The translations under genes were made by a program, and so were the position numbers. Under the pieces are notes generated by a model. That model saw nothing but the letters and a program-made list of their open reading frames with translations. It was not told the DNA's origin and did not search any database. Below, piece by piece: positions 1 through 10,204 of a stretch of 64,000 nucleotides of DNA (position 1 is its first letter; each line of letters opens with the position of its first letter). The stretch comes from Mesomycoplasma ovipneumoniae SC01. GTDB lineage: Bacteria; Bacillota_I; Bacilli_A; Mycoplasmatales; Metamycoplasmataceae. The stretch lies in the NCBI RefSeq assembly GCF_000218525.1, contig NZ_AFHO01000012.1, positions 1 to 64,000 on the forward strand, written 5' to 3'.

Positions 1-23
1 GATAACTTGGTTATTTAAGATTT

Positions 24-51
24 AAAAAAATCGCCGTTTGGCGATTTCAAA
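24..51 (-). terminator. Rho-independent terminator of the minus-strand gene pair
   Basis: An 8-bp stem (AAATCGCC / GGCGATTT) with a GTTT loop is followed, when read on the minus strand, by a run of seven T. It lies downstream of the minus-strand genes at 230-1777 and is the likely end of their transcript. Confidence 0.6.
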
Positions 52-98
52 AATATCTATGCGATGCATTTATATTTTTAATTTGGGGTTTTTTTCTT

Positions 99-190
99 AA
101 ACTCGGACAAAAAAGCCAACGCCTTAGTGTTAATTTTTTTGTCCTAGTTTAAAACCAGGACACTTTTTTAAGATTATCTCATCAAATTAT
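99..190. repeat. Intergenic hairpin repeat family A, copy 1
   Basis: An imperfect inverted repeat (GGACAAAAAAGCCAAC near 105 against the AATTTTTTTGTCC arm near 135-147) is followed by CCAGGACACTTTTTTAAG and AAGATTATCTCATCAAA. Close relatives lie at 13697-13786 and, inverted, at 40886-40975. Every copy is intergenic. The T-rich arms suggest the element works as a bidirectional terminator. Confidence 0.6.
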
Positions 191-229
191 GAACACTCCC
201 GTTTCAGGCAAACAACTAAGCATTAAAAA

Positions 230-913
230 CTACGGTTTGATATACACTTTCGGCATAAAAAGTCTTGCAATTGAATTTTTGTATTTGTTATAAACTGCTT
301 CGACTGTGTTTTTAATAAGTAGAGCTGATATTTTATATAAAAAAAATGGACTTATAACAAAGATAGCGTGACTTAACAGGTATATTATGAAGTGAATAGA
401 GAAATAAGCAGTTTTAATAGGAACAATTGCAATAATTATTGTTAATATTGGCAAAGAAATAAATAAAATAAATATATAAATCATTTGCAAAATAAAGATT
501 CTATAATGAACGTGAAATAAAAAAATTTTTTTCTCCTTGTTGAATTCGATCTCATCAGGATAATCCCACATATCACGAATAATAATATTAAAAATATTAA
601 ATCAACGAGGTTTTAACGATAATTTTTCATATTTTTCTTCAAATTGACTGTTAGTTAAATTTAACGCTTCTTTTTTATATTTCTTTATAAATCAAACATA
701 TCTTATTAAATAATATAAAAATAAAATAGATAATGCTGAGCTTACACCCCAAATAATAATTTTACCTCATAACGTTGGATAATTAATAAGGAAATCGTTG
801 TAAGAGACAGTGACTGTAAAAAAAAGTGCTTCAAAGAAAGTAATTAAAAAGTAAAAAATTCCAACCGACCAGTTCAAAAAAAGATATTTAAAAAGAAGAG
901 TTATTGCTTTCAT
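230..913 (-). CDS. Four-TM membrane protein, function unknown
   Basis: Protein of 227 aa with TGA read as Trp at three points. Two hydrophobic segments near residues 14-38 and 49-70 are followed by a charged cytosolic loop of about 60 residues (motif FEEKYEKLSLKPRWFN) and two more segments near 140-166 and 172-198. The ATG at 913 lies 6 nt after the stop of the upstream gene at 920, so the two are almost certainly co-transcribed. A GAGGG sequence 13 nt upstream is a weak ribosome binding site. The 2+2 TM layout resembles the genes at 3252-4040, 37722-38664 and 48625-49692. I do not recognise the family; pairing with a Gly-rich hydrophobic partner would fit an immunity or export role, but that is only inference. 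Confidence 0.7.
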
Positions 914-919
914 GAAAAA

Positions 920-1777
920 TTAATACCCTCAAGCAAGTATTTCCTCCGGATCAAACTCTTCAAAATTTATTGTATTTCCTGATAATTCATTTATATTAGC
1001 TATAATTTTTCTAATTTTTTCTTTAAGTCCATTTTCTAAATCCGTATTGTTTGAAGTCTTAATTAATCGAAAAACAGCTTTTAAACTATCAAGTTCCTTT
1101 GTCATTTTTTGAGCAAGATCTCAATAACTAGAAGTTTTCAAAGCTGAGTCAACTGAAATACCTATTTGCGTTCCGGTGGTAGCAGTGCCAACTATACCAA
1201 CTACACTAGCTAACCCAATTATTAATCAACCAATAGGGCCCGATGCTGATAATAGCGCGGTAGCAACACCACCAACAGTCGCCAGAGCAGATCCTCCCGC
1301 CGCAATTCCTCAGCCAACGCTACTATTGTGTTTTTCAGTAGATCATTTTTCATTTTGATCAATAACCCGTTGAATTCGATCAATTCAATCCTCGACGGTA
1401 AGCCTTTGGTATTCGTTAAATAAAGCTCTTCTTACTCTTCTACGAGAGTTTTTCCTTTTTAATTCTTGAAATTTTTTATAAATTTCGCTTGTAGATCGAA
1501 GTTTTTGAAAAGTTTTATTTTTTTGGTCTTGATTATTAAAAACTTTGCCTCTAAAAATATAGTTAAATTGTTTATAAGTAAACGAGTCAAGTGAATCTAT
1601 TGAATTTCCAAACTCTCTTATTAACAAGTTTTTTGCGTCTTCATCTTGAATTTTGTCTAAAATATTAGCTTCAAGTTTAGAGATTAAATTTTTGAGTTTG
1701 ATATCAGCATTTTCATAAGGCTGTGCAACAACAACATTGCCCAAACTCAAAAGATTGATTAGTTCTAGATTTTTCAT
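920..1777 (-). CDS. Protein with Gly/Ala-rich hydrophobic hairpin, function unknown
   Basis: Protein of 285 aa, started at an ATG with a strong site (CGGAGG, 8 nt before). Residues 1-150 are polar and probably helical, ending in an Arg/Lys-rich stretch (KRKNSRRRVRR). Residues about 155-205 form a Gly/Ala-rich hydrophobic hairpin (GWGIAAGGSALATVGG, then ASGPIGWLIIGLASVVG). The C-terminal 80 residues are again polar and helical. A helical body interrupted by a Gly-rich hydrophobic hairpin is the general layout of pore-forming helical toxins and of phage holin-like proteins, but I see no diagnostic family motif. It is co-transcribed with the four-TM protein downstream and divergent from the nucleotidyltransferase-like gene. 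Confidence 0.65.
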
Positions 1778-1835
1778 TTTTATTTCCTCCGTGTTGTTAT
1801 AATTACATTTAAAATTATATAATAATAATTTTAAG

Positions 1836-1851
1836 TTTTTTTTTTTTTTTT
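1836..1851 (+). repeat. Poly-T tract (T16) in the divergent promoter region
   Basis: Sixteen consecutive T lie 57 nt upstream of the start codon at 1908, between the divergent genes at 1777 and 1908. Homopolymers of this length in mycoplasma promoters can vary in length by slippage and switch transcription; here that is inference. Confidence 0.5.
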
Positions 1852-1907
1852 AGGATAAACTCATGCAAAAAAACTAAAATTTACTTGAGTTTTTTGGGGG
1901 CATAAAA

Positions 1908-2990
1908 ATGATAATTAATTTAGATAATGTTGATATAGCGCAAAATAAGGATGAGAATTTAATAAAGGTTGTGCAAGGAAGTTTTGCCCTGCATTCTTAT
2001 GGGATATTAGAAAGAAAGCCTAATGATTTAGATTTAATAATTTTTTCTAGAAAGATTAAAAGTTTAAGGTTTCTAAACCAAAAACTAATGATTGAACTCA
2101 GTAAAAACAAAAATTTAGATGTAAAATTAAGCACACCTTTTTTTAAAAAACTTGAATTTAAAAATCTAGATTTAACTATCGAGATAATTTTGGCAAAGTT
2201 TTTAAAACCTAATATTTACAAAAAAATTAAAAAAAATCTTTATTTTGTAAAACCTGAATATGCTATTTTGGTTAAAATATTTCAAATTTCAGCAGTTTTA
2301 TCCAATCATTTTTTAGGGTCAGACAATCTAAATTTCCAAAAAATCATTATAACTTTACAAGATCTAAAAAATATTTTGAAAAATAAGTTGCTATTTCATA
2401 AAACAAGAGCATTTATTAGGAAAAATTTACTAAGCATTATTATTAATAATTTTATTTTTGATTTTTTTCTAAGAGACAATATAGAATTAATTTGATTTTC
2501 TAAAAACGCATATAAATTTGAATTGATAAATTCTATTGAAGGTAATAAGTTTTTGTCAAAAAAAATTAAATCACTTTTTTATTTAAATAAGAATTCAAGA
2601 AACTTATTTAATAATTTGATGGTTATAAATGACTATTTTTTGAAGAACAAATATAATATCATAAGTAAAATTAACTCGCTAAACAAGTCTAAAAACGTAT
2701 TATCTTCAAATGAAATCTACTTGGAAAACGTAAATTTTTTCTTTGATAATTTCAAAATGATAAATAAACAAAATATAATTTTTTATTCAAAAATTTCACC
2801 AAATTGAGACACTGAAATTATAGAAATTAATAAGTCATTCCCCTTTATAAAAGTTTTCAAAAATGTATCGTTAAAATATAAAATTAACGAAAATTTAAAC
2901 AAAAACCAAATTTTAATCTATTCTAGCAACAATCAAGAGTTTTTGCTTAACACTTTATATAAACTAGTTGTACTTTTAGTCTTTATCTAA
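1908..2990 (+). CDS. Nucleotidyltransferase-like protein (MNT/AbiEii-type fold), full function unknown
   Basis: Protein of 360 aa with TGA as Trp twice. Residues about 22-45 read GSFALHSYGILERKPNDLDL: a Gly-Ser helix start followed by D-x-D, the pattern of DNA polymerase beta-like minimal nucleotidyltransferases such as AbiEii toxins. A third acidic site may be LDLTIEI near residue 90, and KPEYAILVKIF near 123 matches the helix after the catalytic core in that group. The last 150 residues are Asn/Lys/Phe-rich and unrecognised. The SD is GGGGG, 8 nt before the ATG. A hairpin at 1856-1895 and a T16 tract precede it. It is divergent from a Gly-rich hydrophobic protein. Toxin-antitoxin or sugar-nucleotide roles are both open. 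Confidence 0.55.
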
Positions 2991-3251
2991 TTAAAAACTT
3001 TTAACCTAAAAAGAGTTGAAATATTTATTTTGCAAAGCATTTTATCAATAGTTGTTTCTATTAATGAAATTACAACATTCATTTATTGATTATATAATAA
3101 TTTAGGAATTAGGTTATTCGCTATGTAAAGGCTCAAGTTCCCACACAATCTAAATTAATTTTTCAAATCTTTTAAATGGACATTTTAGAAAAAATAAACA
3201 AATATTTGTCACAAAGCATAAAAAATGACAGCCCATTAGCAATTTGAATAA

Positions 3252-4040
3252 TTATTTTTTATTTATTTTTAAATAAATTCCAAACAAAGACTTATTAAAA
3301 GTTTTTGTGATTAATTCAATAGGGTTGTCAAAGGAATTTGAAATCAATCTATAAATTTTCGATAAATTTCTATTGTTGTAAAAAATAAAAAAGTAAAAAG
3401 AAAAAAACAACAAAATAGTAATAGAAAAAATAATAACTAAAATGATTGTCAATAAATCAATATAATTTTTATCAACTTTTATAAGTGTACCTGTATCTCG
3501 GATAAAATCTATAGCAAAATTGTTATTACCAAAAACAAGAGTTAAGAAAATTTCAATTAAAATAAATGTTAAAATTGAAAAACTAAAGCAAAAAGTTGCA
3601 AATCATAACTCAAATTTACTTATTTTATAAATAATTTTAGATAAAAATTGTTTCAGTTCGGGCTTTATTTCTTTCCCCTGTAAGTAAGAACCATTGTTAA
3701 TTTTATTAGTTTTCTTAAAATATCAACGAGAATTTGCAAATAATCACAAACCAACTTCAACGATATAGTCTTGATACTGCATGTTAAGCCGTTGTTTTTT
3801 ATATAAAGAAAACAAGCTAAAAAAATTTCTGAAGATAATAATTGTTAGCGAAATAAAAATCAAATAGGAAGCTAGTCTTACGAGAAATAATCCACCGTTG
3901 GTATTTATAAATTCAATTTTACTAAATGAAATTAAATATATAATTACTATTGTTAGATAAAAAATAAAAGGTAAGACAATAATATGGAGAAATTTTCTAT
4001 TAAACAGTTCTAAATAGCGCATGTAGAATTTTTGGATCAT
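3252..4040 (-). CDS. Multi-TM membrane protein, function unknown
   Basis: Protein of 262 aa. Hydrophobic segments near residues 19-39 and 52-72 are followed by a Lys/Asn-rich loop of about 50 residues (YQDYIVEVGLWLFANSRWYF, then KINNGSYLQGKEIKPELKQF) and two further hydrophobic segments. Trp is encoded by TGA. No clear SD precedes the ATG at 4040; a second ATG at 4022 is possible. It converges with the nucleotidyltransferase-like gene and has the same 2+2 TM plan as the protein at 230-913. Family not recognised. Confidence 0.6.
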
Positions 4041-4341
4041 GTTAATTTAATTAATATCCATTATTTTTATAATTTAACATTATTGTATCTTATAATATTA
4101 AGTACAAGTTAAAAAACAATAAAAAATTTTACCATCATATAAATTAGAAGAAAAAATTTATAAAACCGATAGAATCAAAGCCATATATAAAAAAGTAATT
4201 GTCTGAATTTTTCTATTAATTTAGCTAAAAAATTTAGCCAGTTAGGATATTAATTTTCCTGTAAACATAAACATTTTTTATTTAGCATTTAGTTTTTATT
4301 TATAACTTTTTAGGGTATAATTTAATTAGTTTGTGGAAAAA
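4041..4341. other. AT-rich intergenic region with promoters
   Basis: No ORF of note. Several TATAAT-like boxes lie between 4060 and 4090, suited to the minus-strand gene at 4040, and one near 4316 suits the tRNA. The stretch around 4199-4225 (TTGTCTGAATTTTTCTATT) recurs in slightly changed form near 56461 and 60469, downstream of the two lipoprotein genes. Confidence 0.5.
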
Positions 4342-4415
4342 GGGGGTTTAGTATAATGGCAGTACCATGGACTCCAAACCCATCAGTGAAGGTTCGAATC
4401 CTTTAACCCCCGCCA
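4342..4415 (+). tRNA. tRNA-Trp (anticodon CCA)
   Basis: Cloverleaf with acceptor GGGGGTT/AACCCCC, T-loop TTCGAAT and encoded CCA end. The anticodon loop CTCCAAA gives CCA at 4374-4376. This tRNA reads UGG only, so a separate UCA tRNA must read the many UGA Trp codons; none is in this window. The stem has an A-C mismatch next to the anticodon loop. Confidence 0.9.
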
Positions 4416-4448
4416 AAAAATTATTTTTAAAATACGAAAGGTGACAAG

Positions 4449-4940
4449 ATGCAAACAAAATTCAAGAACAAAGCATATAATTTAGTTTCATCATTAATAC
4501 AACCAGGAGAAAAACTAGAATTTACCGTTAGTGATATAAATTTTGATGTTGTTGACTTTAAAAATTTTGGAAAAACAACGCTAATTTCGATTTTTCCTTC
4601 AATTAATACCAAAATTTGCGATGAACAAACAACATCCATTCGTGATTTATCAAGGAAATATTCACAATTTAGATTTATTTCAGTTTCACTAGATCTTCCT
4701 TCTGCGATTGCTCAGTGAAAAAATGCAAATTTATCTGAAAATATGGAGATATATTCTGACTATCGTTTGCGTAGTTTTGGATTAGCTACTGGATTTTTAA
4801 TTGATGATGTATTTTTATTAAATCGTGGTTATATTATTGTTGACTCTGAAGGAAAAGTTTTAGTTGTTGAACCTAATTCTGATGTTCACGATCAAATTAA
4901 TTTTGAACAATTAGAAAAACATCTTCAAAACCTTTCATAA
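4449..4940 (+). CDS. tpx: Thiol peroxidase (Tpx-type peroxiredoxin)
   Basis: Protein of 163 aa, the usual length for Tpx, which reduces hydrogen and organic peroxides in the cytosol using thioredoxin. The peroxidatic site is clear (FPSINTKICDEQT, Cys near residue 61). At the position where Tpx normally has its resolving Cys (SLDLPFAQxRFC), this protein reads SLDLPSAIAQWKNA, so the second Cys is missing and no other Cys replaces it. It may work as a 1-Cys enzyme. SD AAGGTGA, 5 nt before the ATG; the gene follows tRNA-Trp closely. The thioredoxin reductase gene trxB is two genes downstream, a sensible functional link. Confidence 0.88.
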
Positions 4941-5074
4941 TTTTCTTAAAAACTTAAAAATTAATTTTTATTTATATATTCAAGAAATGCACATTTAATT
5001 GTGTATTTTTTATTTATTTTTTAAAAATAAAAAAAGTGGTATAATTTATAAGGCAAAATAAAATAGGAATAACA

Positions 5075-6055
5075 ATGAATGATCTTACAAAAATTCCCGC
5101 TGACCTAATAAATGAACGCCCTTTTAAAGAAGGCGAGGCTTTTTGGTTAATTCAGGATTGAATTCCAATTTATGCCCTCACAGTCGTTCTGGGTATGGTT
5201 GCTTCAATTATCACAATTTATTTTTTCTGGAAACGCGAAGGTTACAAATTTGATCATTTAGCCGCGCTGATTTTTATCACAATTCCTATTTCTATTGTTG
5301 GAGCACGTTTTGGATATATTCTTGAGCGTTTAGTGGTTGGTGATTTTACATCTTTACAACAGTGATGAAATATTCGCCAAGGTGGACTTTCAATTCAATG
5401 AGGTGTTATTTTTCCAACTGTTGCAAATTTAATTTATGCTTATCGAAAACGGGCTAGTTTTGATTGACGAAAAGCCTTTTCTTTTATCTTGCCGGCCGTT
5501 TTAATTGGTCAATTTTTAGGAAGATGAGGAAATTTCACAAATCACGAAGTCTACGGATTCCTTGATCCTGAAGGTAAAACCGTAAATTGATTAGGTGATT
5601 TTATTCGAAAAAATATGTTTATCGCCGATAAACATGCGCCAAATGGTCAACTCCGTGTTCCATTATTTTTCTATGAATCACTAACTTCGCTATTTGGGTA
5701 CTTGGTAATTGTGTGAGTATTAAATCTTTTTTCATGGCTAAAACCAGGTTCAACAGGGGCGCTATACATTTTATATTACGGAATTGTCCGGGCTTCTATG
5801 GAATTTTTACGGCAAGAATCATATGTTTATTATTTTGTAATTGCAATTTTGATGATAATTCTGGGAATTTTGTTGTTTATTCGCTTTCAATTTTTCGCAA
5901 ATTACTATGTAAAAATAGAAAACAAAAAAGTAAAAATAGCATTTTTTGAAAGATACACAAAAGAAAACAGACGCTATATTGGTTTGCCTTGAACAAGATG
6001 AAATCGTAATCTTTCTGAGCCTGCAAAATCAGAACCAAAAACTTTAGAGGCTTAG
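5075..6055 (+). CDS. lgt: Prolipoprotein diacylglyceryl transferase
   Basis: Protein of 326 aa with about seven TM segments. Lgt moves diacylglycerol from phosphatidylglycerol to the lipobox Cys of prolipoproteins in the membrane. The family signature is present as LIGQFLGRWGNFTNHEVYG near residue 155, with GGLSIQWG earlier. The protein is longer than the usual 270-290 aa because of a charged C-terminal tail of about 40 residues. -10 box TATAAT at 5041-5046, SD AGGAA. The gene starts a likely operon with trxB; several lipoproteins that need this enzyme are in the window. Confidence 0.93.
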
Positions 6056-6164
6056 CCAAAATTGAAATTTTACAGCGGAAAACATTAGTTTTTAATGTTT
6101 TTTATAATTTAATATTATATAATTATTTATAATCATTAACATTTTATTCTTAAGGGGTTTAATC

Positions 6165-7082
6165 ATGGAAAATTATGATGTTATAATAATCGGAGCAGGA
6201 CCAGCTGGTCTAACAACTGCTCTTTATGCTTCACGTGGTAATTTAAAAGTTCTAATTTTGGAAAAAGGAGCCCCAGGTGGGAAACTTGTTTCACAATCTA
6301 AAATTGAAAATTGACCTGGTGATGAGTTTATTGATGGCGCATCTTTAGCGCTAAGAATGTATAAACACTCACTAAAATTCGGAACAAAACACCGTTATTG
6401 TGAAGTTGATTATATTGAGTCTAACTCTCCTTTTGACCATAAAGTTATTTGTAAGGATGGCAAAACTTTCACAGCCAAATCCGTTGTTGTAGCTTCAGGA
6501 ATGGTCGAAAGAAAACCGTTAGATATTAAAAATTACCTTGATTTTGAAGGTAAAGGTGTTTCTTATTGCGTTGTTTGCGATGGACCTTTTTATGCTAACC
6601 AACCTTCAATTGTTATTGGAGGAGGAAATTCCGCTGTTGAGGAGTCAAGTTTTTTAGCTTCAATAGCTTCAAAAGTTTATGTTTTAGTTCGTGATGATAA
6701 ATTTATTGCCGAGCCACTTTTAATAGAAGAGCTCAAAAAAAACAAGAATGTTGAAATTTTATTTAACGCTAGAGTTTTAGAACTTCAAGGAGAAGGTGCA
6801 CTTGAATCAGCAATTATTGATCACAATGGTGAGCAAAAAACACTAGAAATTAAGTCACTTTTCCCATACATTGGTTTTTTACCAGCTACTAGTTTTTTAC
6901 AAAAAAACCATAAAGAAATTCTTGACAAATTTAATTTTGTTACAGTCGACAAATACGGACAGTCAAAAATTCCCGGGGTTTATGCTGTTGGTGATGTTGT
7001 TACAAAAGAAATTAGACAAATTGTTACTGCTGCAAATGACGGTGCAATTGTTGGTAAAATTTTAACTAATCGAATTAAGTAA
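6165..7082 (+). CDS. trxB: Thioredoxin reductase
   Basis: Protein of 305 aa, normal length. It uses NADPH and FAD to reduce thioredoxin. FAD-binding GAGPAGL near residue 10, redox-active CVVC near residue 133 (CVVCDG), NADPH-binding GGGNSAVEE, and a C-terminal GDVVTKEIRQIVTAANDG match the low-molecular-weight TrxB family. SD AAGGGG. Only 17 nt separate its stop from the P97-like gene, so both may be on one transcript. It probably supplies electrons for Tpx upstream. Confidence 0.95.
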
Positions 7083-7099
7083 AAAAAGGTTCCTATATA

Positions 7100-10000
7100 G
7101 TGAAAATAGTTAAGAAATTTTCCAAAACAAAATTTTTAACAAAAAAATCAAAAATTTTACTAGGGCTTACTTTAAGCGCATCATTTCTTGGTGTTTTAGG
7201 AATTTCAGTCGGTATTTCTTATGGTTTTGGCTTAATTAAAAAAAATTCTTATCAAACAACTGTCGAGGATTTAAATAGAATAATAACTAAAATTAATGCT
7301 CTTAGTTTTAATGCTCAAAAAGTTTCACCTTTTTCTACTTATGCCTCACTAAAAGATGAGTGAAAAAAAATTCAAGACTCAACAGATCAAGGTGATTTTT
7401 TTGATCTTTTTAGCCTTGAACATAAAAGATTGCAACCATATAAGTTGCCAAACGGAATTTGGCTTGAGTTTGTAGATGTCCAGCCAGATGATGCCAACCA
7501 ACAATTTAATGTTGAATTTTTGCTCAAAACTTATAATCACTCGAGAATTATAAAATCTGATATAAGAACTGACAAAATTTCTATAAGTCCTAATTCAACT
7601 TTTTTTCTGGAAAATTTTTATCAAGCACTCCAAATAAATCTTCAAAATATTAGACCATTTTCTAGAGGTGAACAAAATAAAACCTCTCCTAACATTTGAC
7701 TTGCAAGTGATTTTTTAGCACAAGCAAATTCTGAGCAAAGCGCAGAAAGTTTTATCAAAAAAGTTCATGATTTTTTTGACTTTGACTTTGAGTCAATTTT
7801 AACCAACAAAAACTTTGCTATTAAACACGAAAATAAGTTAATTTTTCCTTACACAATTGAAATTATAAAAAATAATAATAATAATAATAATAACACTTGA
7901 GTCCAACCTTCGCAATTGCATTCAGATTTTTTGGAAATACAAGGTAAAATTAGTTTTACACAGGAAGCTAAAGAAATATTTCCCAAAAATTTTAATACAA
8001 ATATTACTAAAAATTTTACTTTTTTACTATTTGATTCAACTAAAAATAAATCTGCTTTTGCTGATCCTAAAGTTTTTATACAAATTCCAAAACTATCAGA
8101 TCTAAAAATTGATCAATTTTCACAAGAAAATCAAGAAAACAAAGTTGATATTTCGCAAAAATCAATATCTTGAGTTTATAACTTTCTTAAATATAACGAA
8201 AATACAAAAACATTAAAAACACCAGAAGAAGCAAAAATAGCCCTTAATTCATTTATTAATTCAGATTTACAACTTGATTTTAGCAATTATGCTGACTTAG
8301 ATCCAAAAATTAAGGAAAAATTTGACTTTAATATTATAGTTGAAAAAATTTATCTAGATTCAGACGAGCAATCATCGCTAGTTCGTATACCCTTTGAAAT
8401 TTTTTATCCCCTTAATGATGATGGTTCGGAAAAATTAACTAAAACTTCAGAACTTGTTTTAAGAAATTTCAAAAATTCTGAATCCCAAAATGTTTCAACA
8501 TTTGACCCTAAAAATTTTAGTCAAATTCCTGTTATTAATTTAGATTATTTAACTGATAAAAATAAACCAGCCCAAACCTTTTCATCTTTTGACTATGTTT
8601 CAAAAGATGAAATTCAAAAATTAATTGACTTAAATTCACATGAAGAAATTTATAATATTTTAACAAACTCTTCAAAATTTAATCTTAATTTTCCTGAAAC
8701 TCAAATTTTAAATTCCTGAACTTTTAAGTACGATTTTCCAAGTATTTCTGAGTTTTCCAAAAGAACACTAACTCCACAAACACTAGAAAATAGCACAAAT
8801 ACTCGTGCTTTTTTTGAAAATAATCAAGAATTTATGTTTTTTGTAAAAAATATTTTGACCTTACCTGAACAAGAAGCCAAAAAATACCTTAGAATTCTTT
8901 TTAATTCTCTTGCGGAAATAAAATCTGACACTTTTGATGACGAACAGAAAACTCCTGAAACTCAAAGTCTTGATTCAACCCCAAAAAATGAGACTATTAG
9001 TGAAGCTGGCACCCCACAAGCAACTCAATTTCAGCAAACAGAAACTGTAAATACAGAAACCAACACAGATTCTCAAGGTTCTCAGCAACCTGAAAATCAA
9101 CAAAACCAACAACAAAGCGCAGAAAATCAAGCCCCTGATACTAATTTAACCTCACAAACTAAGACTATTAATGATAAAATTGTTTCAAATCTTCAAAATC
9201 AATACTTAATTACTGGATTTAATGACTTAATTTCTAAAATTGAGACTTTAAACGAAAGTGGACAGTCAAAAGCGGAATTAAATGTTCAAACATTTTCTGA
9301 TTTATTTATAGAAACTTATAAAGATAATAATTTAGTTAAACAGTTTGAAACACTTGGTGAAAATCTTTCTTATAAAATTGTTTTTGTAGCCAATCAAAAC
9401 TCAGAACAAATCGATTCTGAGGGGCAAAATTTAACTCCACAACCAGTTCAAGTCGCCGATCAGGAGACCTTTGAAAACGGTAATAATCCCCAAAAAGAGA
9501 TTTTTACATTAGGCTATTATTATATTTTTACTTCCGCTACAAATAATAAAATTGTTTTTAGAACACCAATTAATTCATTAAAATTAGATGTTTTTACACA
9601 TCAAAATCCTCAAAGTGAAATTGAAGTCTTGTCCAATGTTGTTTTAAATTTTCCACAAAAACTTTTGCAATTAGAGCTTGATGAGTCTAATTTTTCAACT
9701 GCAGTTACATTTTCTAAAACTGCTCAAGAGGTTCTAACTTCTGAGTTTAATAATCAAGATAAAGATTTTAAACAAACATTAGAGAGCATTAAAAAACTTT
9801 TTGGTTTTTCTACTTTTGTTCAAATTTATCCTTTATTAAATGGCAATGGCCTTGTATATAAAAAAGATAATGTTTTCATTGATAAATTTGGAAATTTGAA
9901 AATTAGATTCAGTGTAAAAAATCTAAATTCTAGCGAAAAGTCTCAAATTTTCATTCCAAACATTGTAGATAATGATCAAAATAATTCTGATAATTCAGTA

Positions 10001-10198
10001 CAAAATACTCCTAGTCCTCAAGTTTCACCTTCGCCACCAACCCCAACCACGCCAGCACAGACTCAACAATCTACAACTCAGACCGGGCAACAGCAACTTA
10101 AAAATAATCTAGATCCCTTTGTACCACAAGAAAATGAAGCAAAATATCCGCTTATTTTTACAGTAATTAAGCCAAAAAGGCAGTTAAATCGAAATTAG
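7100..10198 (+). CDS. P97-family adhesin paralogue
   Basis: Protein of 1032 aa starting at GTG, with AAAAAGG 10 nt upstream. A Lys-rich start and one TM near residues 22-45 anchor a long extracellular region. The order (N-terminal anchor, beta-rich body with EFVDVQPDDANQQFNVEF, then a 966-aa partner of P102 type) matches the P97/P102 gene pairs of M. hyopneumoniae, whose products bind cilia, heparin and fibronectin and are often cut by proteases. Residues about 610-690 are a Gln/Ser/Thr-rich low-complexity linker, and the end is Pro/Thr/Gln-rich. The AAKPV-type R1 cilium-binding repeat of P97 itself is absent, so cilium binding cannot be assumed. An eight-Asn tract lies near residue 260. Confidence 0.75.
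7871..7894 (+). repeat. (AAT)n microsatellite inside the P97-like gene
   Basis: Seven AAT codons plus one AAC encode eight consecutive Asn. Because the unit is 3 nt, length changes would alter the surface protein without a frameshift. Confidence 0.85.
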
Positions 10199-10204
10199 GA
10201 AAAA

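Noticed and set aside
1176-1358. Plus-strand ORF of 60 aa
   Set aside because: It is the complement of the Gly/Ala-rich part of the minus-strand gene at 920-1777 and has no SD.
7861-7900. CRISPR or VNTR array
   Set aside because: The repeat is a simple codon run; there are no spacers, and no cas genes in the window.
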